The position numbers were made by a program, and so were the translations under genes. This document shows positions 36,345 through 45,790 of a stretch of DNA of 64,000 bases, one piece after another. The notes below the pieces were generated by a model. The model was not told the DNA's origin and ran no database searches. It saw only the letters and a list, made by a program, of their open reading frames with translations. The stretch covers positions 6,654,501 to 6,718,500 of the forward strand of contig NZ_CP060488.1 of assembly GCF_014334015.1 (NCBI RefSeq). Direction: 5' to 3'. The DNA is from Bacteroides sp. M10 (GTDB lineage: Bacteria; Bacteroidota; Bacteroidia; Bacteroidales; Bacteroidaceae). Numbering within the stretch: the first letter of the stretch is position 1; every line of letters starts with the position of its first letter.

Positions 36345-36923
36345 ATGAGAACATTCATTGAAAAACTTTGCGATAGATACAAGGTATCAGAAACCGATGT
36401 ACAGTCTCTACTGAACTGTATGGAAAAGGTACATTTCAAAAAGAGAGATTTAATAGTACGCGAGGGGACAAAGAACTGTAATCTTTATTTTATCAAGACA
36501 GGAATATGGCGAGCCTATTATCATAAAGACGGAGTGGATACTACCATCTGGTTTGCTTCAGACGGAGAAGCTGCTTTCTCCGTCTGGGGTTATGTAGATA
36601 ATGCCTACTCATTAATAAATATTGAGGTCATGTGTGACAGTGTGGCCTATTGTATTTCCCGAACAGCTCTGAATCAGCTATTCGCCTCATCCATCGGACT
36701 CGCTAATTTGGGGCTCCGCCTCATGGATCATCAGTTTCTTCAACAGGAAAACTGGCTTATCAGCTCGGGAAGCCCACGGGCTAAAGAACGCTACCTCAAC
36801 CTTATCAGAGAGACTCCGGAATTATTGCAATATGTGCCTTTAAAACATATTGCGTCTTACTTGTGGATAACTCCGCAGTCGCTAAGTAGGATTCGGGCGA
36901 AGATAGCATCTTCTCCGCAATAA
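36345..36923 (+). CDS. Crp/Fnr-family transcriptional regulator
   Basis: A 192-residue protein: cyclic-nucleotide-binding-type beta barrel at ~25-110 (REGTKNCNLYFIKTGIWRAYY, WFASDGEAAF) and a C-terminal winged helix (LKHIASYLWITPQSLSRIRAKI). The barrel lacks the Arg/Glu phosphate-binding cassette of true cAMP-binding Crp, as is usual for this Bacteroidetes group. The ATG at 36345 is chosen over an upstream frame inside the MATE end. It ends 2 bp before the convergent MFS gene. Confidence 0.88.
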   Translation: MRTFIEKLCDRYKVSETDVQSLLNCMEKVHFKKRDLIVREGTKNCNLYFIKTGIWRAYYHKDGVDTTIWFASDGEAAFSVWGYVDNAYSLINIEVMCDSVAYCISRTALNQLFASSIGLANLGLRLMDHQFLQQENWLISSGSPRAKERYLNLIRETPELLQYVPLKHIASYLWITPQSLSRIRAKIASSPQ

Positions 36924-36925
36924 TA

Positions 36926-38095
36926 CTATGCTTTCGCGGTCTTCACCCCAAAAGCACAATAAGTCAAATAACACACACAAGCTAAAGTAACAAAAACACC
37001 TCCAATAACACCTACTGTTCCAATGGCAAACCCAATCACCGGAGTAACTACTCCGCCACCAGCAACAGCAGTAATCATCAAACCGGAAATCTGATTTGCT
37101 TTTTCAGGCCTTGCCTGTAAAGCCATCGAATAAATGATAGAAAATACGGATGAGGCAAAGAAGCCGACAGCACCGATACAAATCAGATTCACCATATCAT
37201 TTTTTACAAAGGCCAGAATAAGCAAAGAGAAAATACAGGCAACAATATTCACACGGAAATATTTCATTTCAGCAATACGGGCTAACAAGAAAGCACCCAG
37301 CAAAGCACCTACCGTACGGCTTAAAAAATAAACCTGTGGGGCAAACTTCACTTGTTCTGTCGTCCAGTCAAATCGTTCCGCCATCAGTTTGGAGCTGATA
37401 AAGTTAGTAGCAACATCTACTCCCACAATAAAAAAGATACCCAGAAATAACAACAGAATCGTTTTATCCTTCAACAAAGAAAAAGTATCACTGATAGAAA
37501 GTTGTTGGGTTGCGGCACTGGAATCTTCCCGTTTAACAGGCGTAGCCATCAGCCAAATGGCAGATAATAACGTGATAAAGCCCAATATAGGAAAACAATA
37601 ATACCATTTGTCATCTCCAAAGTGTGCTACAGCCAGCAACACAATCTCCGGTCCGACGAGAGAAGACACTGCTTTAATCACTTGTCCTGCCGTCAAACTA
37701 CTTGTCAGCAAACGTTGGCTGGTTACCACATTACTCAATAACGGATTCAGCGAAACCTGTAAAATAGCATTGCCAATTCCCAAAAGAGCATAAGCTATCA
37801 TACAAGTCACACTGTTATAAACGACTAATGGCAGCAGCATCCCCACTACCGTTATTCCCATACTAAGCAAGACCGTATTTTTACGTCCCCATTTGTTCAT
37901 CTGATTTCCAACAGGAATACCTAAAAACAGGAACCAGATAAAAACCAATGAAGGAACAAATCCCGTCATCACGGGAGACCAGTTGAAAGTACGTTGAACA
38001 TAATCGGATGAAATACCGACTATGTCACAGAAGCCCATTACAAAGAACCCGAAAAGAACGGGAAGGGCGGCATAAATAGAATTTTGTGTTTTCAT
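36926..38095 (-). CDS. MFS sugar transporter (FucP/GluP-like)
   Basis: A 389-residue, 12-span major facilitator. MNKWGRKNTVLL is the loop 2-3 motif and GIGNAILQVSLNPLLSNVV is typical of the FGHS sugar:H+ symporter group. It lies downstream of the mannoside-degrading enzymes, separated from GH92 by a terminator hairpin, and probably brings released mannose into the cytoplasm. The specific sugar is inferred from context only. Confidence 0.85.
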   Translation of the reverse strand: MKTQNSIYAALPVLFGFFVMGFCDIVGISSDYVQRTFNWSPVMTGFVPSLVFIWFLFLGIPVGNQMNKWGRKNTVLLSMGITVVGMLLPLVVYNSVTCMIAYALLGIGNAILQVSLNPLLSNVVTSQRLLTSSLTAGQVIKAVSSLVGPEIVLLAVAHFGDDKWYYCFPILGFITLLSAIWLMATPVKREDSSAATQQLSISDTFSLLKDKTILLLFLGIFFIVGVDVATNFISSKLMAERFDWTTEQVKFAPQVYFLSRTVGALLGAFLLARIAEMKYFRVNIVACIFSLLILAFVKNDMVNLICIGAVGFFASSVFSIIYSMALQARPEKANQISGLMITAVAGGGVVTPVIGFAIGTVGVIGGVFVTLACVCYLTYCAFGVKTAKA

Positions 38096-38126
38096 GTTTA
38101 ACCCACTATATTATAAAATATAAAAT

Positions 38127-38161
38127 CCCCGGTGTCCTGTCAAACAACATCGACACCGAGG
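38127..38161 (-). terminator. Hairpin between GH92 and the MFS gene
   Basis: CCCCGGTGTC pairs with GACACCGAGG around a ~15-nt loop, with ATTTTAT on the - strand side. It sits 13 bp below the GH92 stop and would lower MFS expression relative to the rest of the operon. Confidence 0.7.
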
Positions 38162-38173
38162 AAAATAAACTGT

Positions 38174-40549
38174 TTATTCAGAACAATGAGGCGGATTTTC
38201 CACTCCCCATTTCTCATTCGGTTGATTTCCCATTGTGAGTTTCAATGTCCCACCTTTATAGAGTTCATCCCGGTACAACCAACACTGTTCCAATGGCTTG
38301 CCATTCAGCGTAGCCGACTGTACATAATATGCGTCCGGTGTATTACCCGTCGTTTCAATTACAAACGTTTTTCCTGTTGCATTCACCGGACTCAGTTTGA
38401 TTTCAATCTTATCAAACAATGGACTGCCCATCTGGAAAGTCGGCCGTTCACAAGAACCACCCTGTACATCGAACAATCCCATTGCTGCCATCACATACCA
38501 GGCTCCTAACTGCCCCTGGTCTTCATCCTGACCGTAACCATAACCATGTTCTCCATTTGTTCCATAAAACTCATCACAGATCAAACGCGTCCATTTCTGC
38601 GTCAAGTAAGGTTTACCTGAGAAATTAAACAACCATGAAATATGAAGACTGGGCTGGTTTCCATGATTATAAGGGCTCTGTAAACCAGAGAAAGCATTTA
38701 CTACTTTTCCACCACCAAAGATCGACTTACGGGCTTCTGTGAAGATAGAATCCAACCGGTTGTTAAACTCATCTTTTCCGACTTTTTCAATCAAACGAGC
38801 CGGATTCTGCGGTACAAAGAAAGTATATTGCATCGCATTTCCTTCCTGAAAACCTCTCCATGATTCCAATGGATTAAAGTTATCAATAAACTCACCATTG
38901 GGTACTCTCGGACGAATCATCTTCAGCGAATCATCAAACAACTTTTCCCAACCTGCAGAAAGCTCCATCAAACGCTTATAATCTTCCGTACGCCCCAAAG
39001 CTTTGGCCCATTGAGCCACTGCATAAGCACTAAAACTATATTCCAATGTGTGAGACACGGAGAAGCTCGAACCTTCCGGATGTGTACCGAAATGAACACT
39101 GTTCTCATAAGGCACATACCCTCTTTCTACAAATTGTTTCACATCCATCTTACCTGCCCCTTCAATGCGGCCTTCCCAGCCTAATTCATTCTTTAAAGCT
39201 GCCTGATAAGCTGTTTCCACATCAAAGTTACGAATTCCACTATTATAAGCACCCGCAAAAGCGATACTCACCATATTGGTTCCCACTCCGGAAACATACT
39301 TGCTGGTGGCAATACCATCCCCCAGCCAACCGGCATCCTTATACACCAGCAACTGACTGTTTACAAAGTCATTATAGTATTCCGGATATGCCAATGCCCA
39401 AAGAGAAGTCAGATTCCAATAAGCTCCCCAAACCGCATCCGTATTATAGTGATTATATTCCGGTTTACCATCCTTAGTCAAAGGTATCTGACCGATGGTA
39501 CCATCATTTTTAGGATAAGCTCCGTTGACATCGCTGGCAAGCCCTCTACCCAATAATGCATGATACAACCCGGTATAGAATTTGATTTTACTATCTTCCG
39601 TACCTCCGGAAACCAAGATACGGCTCAAAGACTCATTCCATTTATCCGTAGTCGCTTTCATAGCCTCATCAAAAGTCAAGTCTTTCGCCTCCGATTCCAA
39701 ATTCACTTTCGCATTTTCTATGGAAGTATACGATAAACCTATTTTTACATTGACTATCTCGTCTTTCTTTGTTTTATAATTCAGGCACATGATAGCACCT
39801 GGCCCTTTTATTTCATTACGAGCCATCAAAGCACTATCTTGATAGAAAACTTCGACAGATTCCGGCGCACGGTCCAATTTAGCATAAAAATACATGGCAA
39901 CCGAAGCACCCGCCTGATACTTCTTCACATATTCCGGTTCTGTAATTACATACCCTTCGATAGTATTTCCATCTACCTGTTTGATGTACGCATCACGTAC
40001 AGCTCCACTTTCTCCCTGGCGATTGCCGATATTAAACAATATATGAGCATTCTCCGATTCCGGGAATGTATAACGTTGGAATCCGACACGAGCCGTAGCA
40101 GTAAGTTCAACCTTTACCTGATAATCCTTTAATAACACAGAATAATATCCCGGACGTGCAGTTTCATCTTTCTTATCAAAGCGGGAACGGAAACCTTTAT
40201 CCGGTTCTTCCAGCTTTCCGGGGTTCGTTTTCACTTCTCCCGTAACAGGCATCAGTGAAATTCCTCCTATCTGAAACTCGTGCAGGCAGGGAAAACCATC
40301 AATAGAAGTATGACCGTCCTCATAACCTACAGCCTCCCAACCTTGATTATTTCCGTACGTACCGTTTGTAGATGCACCCAGCTTAGCTAAACCGAAAGGT
40401 TCGGCAGCCGGAGTATAGAAAAACCACCGACTATGAACCGTACCAATATTCGGATTCACATACTCTACCAGATTGGGACGATCAGGTGTTTTACACCCTA
40501 CGATACCTGCCAGAATCAACAGGCTACCTATCCATTTCAATTTCATCAT
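38174..40549 (-). CDS. GH92 family alpha-mannosidase, lipoprotein
   Basis: A 791-residue exo-alpha-mannosidase of family GH92 (Ca2+-dependent, inverting). Lipobox GIVGC at residues ~15-19, with no acidic run after Cys, so a periplasmic face is likely. The N-terminal beta-sandwich has YVNPNIGTVH and HEFQIGG; the alpha/alpha barrel has DAVWGAYWNLTSLWALAYPE, PEGSSFSVSHTLEYSF, ESWRGFQEGNAMQYTF and DEDQGQLGAWYVMAAMG. The last is the catalytic-base region, where the more usual GH92 string is NDDCGQMSAW. Linkage specificity cannot be read from this. Its start overlaps the GH76 stop by 4 bp. Confidence 0.92.
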   Translation of the reverse strand: MMKLKWIGSLLILAGIVGCKTPDRPNLVEYVNPNIGTVHSRWFFYTPAAEPFGLAKLGASTNGTYGNNQGWEAVGYEDGHTSIDGFPCLHEFQIGGISLMPVTGEVKTNPGKLEEPDKGFRSRFDKKDETARPGYYSVLLKDYQVKVELTATARVGFQRYTFPESENAHILFNIGNRQGESGAVRDAYIKQVDGNTIEGYVITEPEYVKKYQAGASVAMYFYAKLDRAPESVEVFYQDSALMARNEIKGPGAIMCLNYKTKKDEIVNVKIGLSYTSIENAKVNLESEAKDLTFDEAMKATTDKWNESLSRILVSGGTEDSKIKFYTGLYHALLGRGLASDVNGAYPKNDGTIGQIPLTKDGKPEYNHYNTDAVWGAYWNLTSLWALAYPEYYNDFVNSQLLVYKDAGWLGDGIATSKYVSGVGTNMVSIAFAGAYNSGIRNFDVETAYQAALKNELGWEGRIEGAGKMDVKQFVERGYVPYENSVHFGTHPEGSSFSVSHTLEYSFSAYAVAQWAKALGRTEDYKRLMELSAGWEKLFDDSLKMIRPRVPNGEFIDNFNPLESWRGFQEGNAMQYTFFVPQNPARLIEKVGKDEFNNRLDSIFTEARKSIFGGGKVVNAFSGLQSPYNHGNQPSLHISWLFNFSGKPYLTQKWTRLICDEFYGTNGEHGYGYGQDEDQGQLGAWYVMAAMGLFDVQGGSCERPTFQMGSPLFDKIEIKLSPVNATGKTFVIETTGNTPDAYYVQSATLNGKPLEQCWLYRDELYKGGTLKLTMGNQPNEKWGVENPPHCSE

Positions 40550-41745
40550 TTATTTATTTTTTCTGTTTTAACTTCTCCTTTAATCATCGCCACACGTGCA
40601 TAATATTCAGGCACACACGAAGCATCCAACAACCATTTCGGTCGGCGTTTTTCATCAGTCCGTCCTGTCCAGTCATGATACATCAATCCGGCCTGATCGC
40701 GTGCATGATCCCAAGCATAATCCAGCCCTTTTATCATTGTATCCACATATTTTGGATCTCCCGTAACATTGTACAGATCGTGATATCCTCTGAACAAGAC
40801 CAGATTAAACCAAGGCAAATCGGCAATATAGGGAATACCTTCTTCCGTGTATTTAAAGAACACTTTGTAACTTCCCTCCGCTAAAAATTTAGCATTATCC
40901 AGATACGCCTGTTCGCCTGTATAATTATATAAAGCTACAGCTGCTTGTAGCAAAGTACCTGTATTGTAAGTATACAAATCCGGGCATACAGCCGAAGTCG
41001 TCGTAAGCCATGAGTTCCAGACCACTCCCCTTTCAGGATCTTTCAGATATTTATCAATCCAATGATAGAATTTCTTTCCTACCTCCAGATAGTAATTGTC
41101 TTTAGTCGCTTCATACAGTTTTAAAGCCAACACCATCGCTTTTCCATTAGAGCAGGCTGGTTTCTGATCCTTCACTCCTTCCAGCCAGGAAACAGCTCCT
41201 TCAAAGTTCTCATCCCAACCACTTAAAATAAAGGTCAATACCTGTTTCGCCTTCTCCAGATAATGAGGATTTTTAGTTACCAGATAAGAATCAATGTAAT
41301 CAATACCCACCAAACCATTATCGTCATAATAACGGTCTACCTTCCCAAATTGAACAGGGTAAGCCTGATAACCGAAAGGAACGCGTGTTGTATCATAATA
41401 ATGTTCCATCGCCATCACCATCGAATCAACATAAACTGTATATTTCTCCGGTTCGATGGCAGCCATCAATACTGCTGAAGAAAAGACACCACTCATAGGC
41501 CACAGGTAAGAAACCTCTTGTGCCTGTCGGGTAGAATCATTAAAATAAGTGAGATCAGGACGATGACTACCAGGATAATATTCAGAGAAGAGGCCGTATT
41601 TGGGAACCCGATAGAGTTCCCAGACACGTTGAAACATTTCTTCCGCCTTATCTTTGTTCGGAGTCGCTTTGGGCTCTCCTGCACAAGAGAAAAGCATGAA
41701 TACCGCTGATACAAATAAAACTATATTTCTAATTTTACCATTCAT
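40546..41745 (-). CDS. GH76 family alpha-1,6-mannanase-like lipoprotein
   Basis: A 399-residue (alpha/alpha)6-barrel protein of GH76, whose members are endo-alpha-1,6-mannanases. Lipobox MLFSC at ~17-21. The catalytic Asp pair lies in RYYDDNGLVGIDY; SNGKAMVLALKLYEAT and TYNTGTLLQAAVALY are further family blocks. CAGEP after the lipobox has only one acidic residue, so surface display is less certain than for its neighbour. It lies 3 bp below the second GH76. Confidence 0.88.
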   Translation of the reverse strand: MNGKIRNIVLFVSAVFMLFSCAGEPKATPNKDKAEEMFQRVWELYRVPKYGLFSEYYPGSHRPDLTYFNDSTRQAQEVSYLWPMSGVFSSAVLMAAIEPEKYTVYVDSMVMAMEHYYDTTRVPFGYQAYPVQFGKVDRYYDDNGLVGIDYIDSYLVTKNPHYLEKAKQVLTFILSGWDENFEGAVSWLEGVKDQKPACSNGKAMVLALKLYEATKDNYYLEVGKKFYHWIDKYLKDPERGVVWNSWLTTTSAVCPDLYTYNTGTLLQAAVALYNYTGEQAYLDNAKFLAEGSYKVFFKYTEEGIPYIADLPWFNLVLFRGYHDLYNVTGDPKYVDTMIKGLDYAWDHARDQAGLMYHDWTGRTDEKRRPKWLLDASCVPEYYARVAMIKGEVKTEKINK

Positions 41746-41748
41746 ACA

Positions 41749-42975
41749 CTATTCTTCCGTCACAGTTTCCCCTTTATACAAAGCTATAATTCCCAGAGAT
41801 TCTAGTGCAGCATCCTGCATCAACAACTGTTCAGCCCGTTTCGGGTCTGTTCCAGTCCAATCTTCATAAAACAGTCCGCTTGACAAACGAGCATTCTCGT
41901 ATGCATAATCCAGGAAGTTGATGAATGTTTTGATATAATTACCTGCATTTTTGTAATAAGGTTCAATATCAATAAACGCACGAACCAGTTTGGTTGTAAA
42001 CCAAGGATCATGATCGGGATAAGCCAGAGCTAGTCCGTTAAGCGGACGTACAAAATAATTATATGCACCATCAGAAGAAGCAATGGCACTATCCAGATAA
42101 GTCTGTTCACCCGTTATCTTGTACAAACGGACTCCATTAGAAATCATTACACCAGTATTGTAAGTCCATTTTGTTTTATTAATAGATCCGTCTGCTTGTT
42201 TATCATTCCAGTAGCAACCATCTTCCGGATCACGCAGATTATTCAACGTCCAAGCATATAAGCGTTTTGCCAAAGCTAAAACATCCTCTCTTTCCTCTTC
42301 GGGACATACTGAATAATATTCAAGTAAGAATAGTGTTGCATATCCATTGGCACACGTAGGCTTATTAGAATCACTAACTCCCTGCTGTCCCTTCTGATCC
42401 TCATTCCACCAAAGACCTCCTTCAAATGTGTCATCTTCACCTTCTTGCAAAAATGCTACGATTCTTTTGGCCTTTGTCAAATAGTCTTGATTATTTAACA
42501 AATTAAAAGCCTCTACCAATTCAATCCCTACAATAGAGTTATCATCATAAAAACGCGTTCCACTACCGGTAGTACCATTAGTTTGAGAGCCATAAGCACC
42601 CACAGCTCCAGCGGGAGTTGAATAATAAACTTCAAAGCGGTCAACCATAGCTGCATAATTCACATCATAGCCCAAAGAATGTAAAGCTGCGACTCCTGAT
42701 ACCAGTCCGTCATACGGCCATAAGAAAGAAGCCGGATTATCAGTATCTTTCTTGGGATAATTTTCATTATACAATCCTTCTGTAGCCCCGCTATTGATCC
42801 GATAACACTGATTAATCAAATCAAACTGCTCTTTAGCGCGTTTATGATAAACGACTTCCTCTCCGGGTTCTGACGGAGCAATCGGTGTAGGCGGAATATA
42901 TTTCTCTACGTCATCTCCGGCACAGGAGAATAATAGTGCCGGAAGAATAGCTAAAATAGTCTTTATCTTTTTCAT
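41749..42975 (-). CDS. GH76 family alpha-1,6-mannanase-like lipoprotein
   Basis: A 408-residue GH76 protein. Lipobox ALLFSC at ~13-18, followed by AGDDVEKY, an acidic stretch typical of surface-exported Bacteroides lipoproteins. The catalytic pair is in RFYDDNSIVGIEL; CANGYATLFLLEYY and TYNTGVMISNGVRLYKIT match the other GH76. The two are probably tandem duplicates now divided between surface and periplasm. It lies 12 bp below the SusE-like gene. Confidence 0.88.
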   Translation of the reverse strand: MKKIKTILAILPALLFSCAGDDVEKYIPPTPIAPSEPGEEVVYHKRAKEQFDLINQCYRINSGATEGLYNENYPKKDTDNPASFLWPYDGLVSGVAALHSLGYDVNYAAMVDRFEVYYSTPAGAVGAYGSQTNGTTGSGTRFYDDNSIVGIELVEAFNLLNNQDYLTKAKRIVAFLQEGEDDTFEGGLWWNEDQKGQQGVSDSNKPTCANGYATLFLLEYYSVCPEEEREDVLALAKRLYAWTLNNLRDPEDGCYWNDKQADGSINKTKWTYNTGVMISNGVRLYKITGEQTYLDSAIASSDGAYNYFVRPLNGLALAYPDHDPWFTTKLVRAFIDIEPYYKNAGNYIKTFINFLDYAYENARLSSGLFYEDWTGTDPKRAEQLLMQDAALESLGIIALYKGETVTEE

Positions 42976-42987
42976 AACTTAGTTTTA

Positions 42988-44127
42988 TTAATTAATCGGA
43001 GTCACATTAGTAAATGTATGTATCATTAATCCATCCGCATTTGTATCGATAGTAATAGTCGCGTGCGTATAATCCAGACTACCTTTCATTTTCCAGAGAT
43101 GATCCCATTGAGACCACTGGAACTCATACAAAGCATAGAAGGAAGCAGGTTCTCCACCTACCGGACGTTCGGCACTCACGCCATCACCTCTACCCCAACA
43201 CATATCACCACCATTCACTTGAGCTAAAAAGTAGTAACGTTCTTCTATCCAAGTCAACCAATCAGGAGCCCCAGTTTCCGGCTTGGCAGGATCAAGGAAA
43301 CGAATATCACCTTCTCCTACAAATTTACCGTTACCAGCATATTCCAATACGGCTATATCACCAAATGTCGCTCCCCAAATACAACGAACAGAAGAGCCTA
43401 TTTTTTCTGTTGTCATAGCCATTGTATTAAAGTTTACAGTCAAACGGGTTACCTCTTCGGAAGCAGTTACTGCCGTTTCACCATCACCCTCTCTCAACTT
43501 CGAACTATCATCAATATAATAACTGAATGTTTCACCTGTCGTAGCAGACTTGAATGAGATATTTCCAGCAGACAATTTTGTATAAATCTGGAAAACTCCC
43601 TCTTCTACACAACGGAACGGAATTCCGCCTTGTCCACTATTCTCCGTAGCCGAACCATACAAATACAATTCTGCCGGAATATTATCAATTCCCTCTCCAC
43701 GAGTCACAGTGATACTAGCCACCTTATCGGACTTCTTTACTACTCCTCCTTTCGAAGCAGTCACTGTCCATTTAATATCCCCTGTTCCCAGAGGATAAAT
43801 ACCAGCATTTCTGGCAATCGTATTAATAGCAGCATGAGTAATCGACAAACTGGGATTGGCTCCCAAATCACTTTTCATTGTAGCCAGTGGTTTTGAAAAG
43901 TCGCCGTCTGCCTTGTCAAACAAAACCTCGTACAATACAATTCCGCCATCTGCCGCACCGCCTCCGGACCACGACAGCACAACAGGTACTGAAGATGACA
44001 CATCCAACTGGATAGAGGCAGGGGAATTCAATTCCGTAGGGACTGTAAAATCCGCATTCAATTCATAATCTTCCTGACAGGATACCATTGCCAGAAATAC
44101 TGAACATATTAATAATATCTTTTTCAT
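42988..44127 (-). CDS. SusE-domain surface glycan-binding lipoprotein
   Basis: A 379-residue lipoprotein. Lipobox AMVSC at ~14-18, then QEDYELNADF. Residues ~20-135 form an Ig-like SusE domain (SSVPVVLSWSGGGAADGGIVLYEVLF); the C-terminal ~200 residues form a further beta-rich part with LYLYGSATE and WTYIEERYYF-like strands. Placed after SusD, it should help bind the mannoside at the cell surface. I start at the ATG at 44127, which begins the signal peptide; a 12-residue longer frame would overlap susD. Confidence 0.82.
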   Translation of the reverse strand: MKKILLICSVFLAMVSCQEDYELNADFTVPTELNSPASIQLDVSSSVPVVLSWSGGGAADGGIVLYEVLFDKADGDFSKPLATMKSDLGANPSLSITHAAINTIARNAGIYPLGTGDIKWTVTASKGGVVKKSDKVASITVTRGEGIDNIPAELYLYGSATENSGQGGIPFRCVEEGVFQIYTKLSAGNISFKSATTGETFSYYIDDSSKLREGDGETAVTASEEVTRLTVNFNTMAMTTEKIGSSVRCIWGATFGDIAVLEYAGNGKFVGEGDIRFLDPAKPETGAPDWLTWIEERYYFLAQVNGGDMCWGRGDGVSAERPVGGEPASFYALYEFQWSQWDHLWKMKGSLDYTHATITIDTNADGLMIHTFTNVTPIN

Positions 44128-44156
44128 AATCGTTCCTTTTTGAGTCGTTAAACCAA

Positions 44157-45779
44157 TTACCAATTCGGATTCTGTACCAAATTACCATTCAAGTCACGTT
44201 CAGCCTGTGGTATAGGCCACAAATAATGTCTATTTGCATTAAAGGCTCTGTTTTCAACCCGAACGTATCCGTTATCCGTACCTACCACTTCATTCGTTTT
44301 CAATCCGTGACACCATCCGTTCAATACATCATCCGCAATTCTCCAACGGATAATATCCTTATGACGATGCCCCTCCAATGCCAGTTCCGAACGACGTTCA
44401 TTCCGTACAATCTCAATCAGTTTATCCTTAGAAGCTCCTTCCGGAAATTCCACTGCTGAAGCAAGTGTAAATCCGGCTCTATCACGAATTGGTTTAATAG
44501 TTGCATCCCAAGCCGTCTTATCCAGTTCACCTAACTCTGCCAATGCTTCCGCATTCATCAATAGAATATCAGCATAACGAATCAAAATCGGATTCAAACC
44601 GGAATAAAGAGTAGCACGATACGTATTATCCCAGTATTTCTTGATATAATAACCAGTAGCCGAACAATCCGAGCCTACACCGTATCCATCTTTACCTTCT
44701 CCTTTCTCACAGTTGATAACGACTTCTGTTCCGTCAATCAACGTATATGAGTTTCCGGTATACATCACTGTTGCTTTCAAACGCGGGTCACGATTAGCAT
44801 ACGGATGACTTTCATCGAACGATGTTCCTGTTTCTTTGATTGTCTTTCCATCCAACATGATATAGCTGTCTACCAATTCCTGTAAAGGAGAAAGCTGGGA
44901 ATATCCCCCCAATGAAGGTGGCAGGAAAGCATACATCATCTGATGTTCACGACTGGTCGGACGATACTGTGCATCCAAAATTACTTCAGAGTTATATTCA
45001 TTGGCGATCTCAAACAATCCCGCATAACTAGCCTTTTTATCATCGCTGTAAAAAAGTTTAAATCCTCCCTCCGTCATAATAGTAGACGTGATATTTTTCA
45101 CTTGCGTCCAGTTACCTTCGAACAGATAAATTTTAGCTTTGATAGCCATTGCTGCCCAACGGGTAATCCTTCCTTTATTATCCGCATCATAAGAAGTCGG
45201 CAAATAATTACCGTTAATCACTTCATCCAAATCCGCCAACATATTAGCAATGACAGTAGCTCTGTCGGTACGTGCGATAGACATACTTTCCTTAATAGAA
45301 AGCACTTTCGTTGTATAAGGCACATCTCCGAACTTCGTATACAATTCATAATAATTATAAGCACGAAGCACTTTAGCCTCACCGATATAACGTTTCTTCA
45401 ATTCCGGATCTAAATCAGGAACCCGGTCAATATTTTCGAGCAACTGGTTGCACATACGGATACCCGTATAACGTCCGTCCCACACCTTTTTCACATAGGC
45501 GTCCGCTGTAGAATATGAACCATTGCCAATGTTCTGTGTAAAATCATTGGGTTGTTTGGTGTATGCATTGTCCGTCATAGCTTCACTGTAAAGCTGTTCG
45601 TCCATATTTCCCAAATACGTATAGCAAGTATTCAACGCCTTGACAGCTGCTTCAGGATCTTCTTCCCAATAGGTCAAGTCCGTTTCTCTGTCATACGGTG
45701 CCGTATCCAAGTCAACACAAGAGGCACCGCCCACTACCAAAACAGCAGATAAAATCAAATTCTTTATAGATGTTTTCAT
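44157..45779 (-). CDS. SusD-like nutrient-binding outer-membrane lipoprotein
   Basis: A 540-residue SusD/RagB protein. Signal peptide with lipobox GGASC, then VDLDTAPYDRETDLTYW. TPR-like helices follow (KVLRAYNYYELYTKFGDVPY, RWAAMAIKAKIYLFEGNW) and the C-terminal RNERRSELALEGHRHKDIIRW and LWPIPQAERDLN are family hallmarks. It forms the lid of the SusC porin encoded 11 bp upstream. The ATG at 45779 is preferred to a GTG at 45782. Confidence 0.95.
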   Translation of the reverse strand: MKTSIKNLILSAVLVVGGASCVDLDTAPYDRETDLTYWEEDPEAAVKALNTCYTYLGNMDEQLYSEAMTDNAYTKQPNDFTQNIGNGSYSTADAYVKKVWDGRYTGIRMCNQLLENIDRVPDLDPELKKRYIGEAKVLRAYNYYELYTKFGDVPYTTKVLSIKESMSIARTDRATVIANMLADLDEVINGNYLPTSYDADNKGRITRWAAMAIKAKIYLFEGNWTQVKNITSTIMTEGGFKLFYSDDKKASYAGLFEIANEYNSEVILDAQYRPTSREHQMMYAFLPPSLGGYSQLSPLQELVDSYIMLDGKTIKETGTSFDESHPYANRDPRLKATVMYTGNSYTLIDGTEVVINCEKGEGKDGYGVGSDCSATGYYIKKYWDNTYRATLYSGLNPILIRYADILLMNAEALAELGELDKTAWDATIKPIRDRAGFTLASAVEFPEGASKDKLIEIVRNERRSELALEGHRHKDIIRWRIADDVLNGWCHGLKTNEVVGTDNGYVRVENRAFNANRHYLWPIPQAERDLNGNLVQNPNW

Positions 45780-45790
45780 CACGGTACAGT

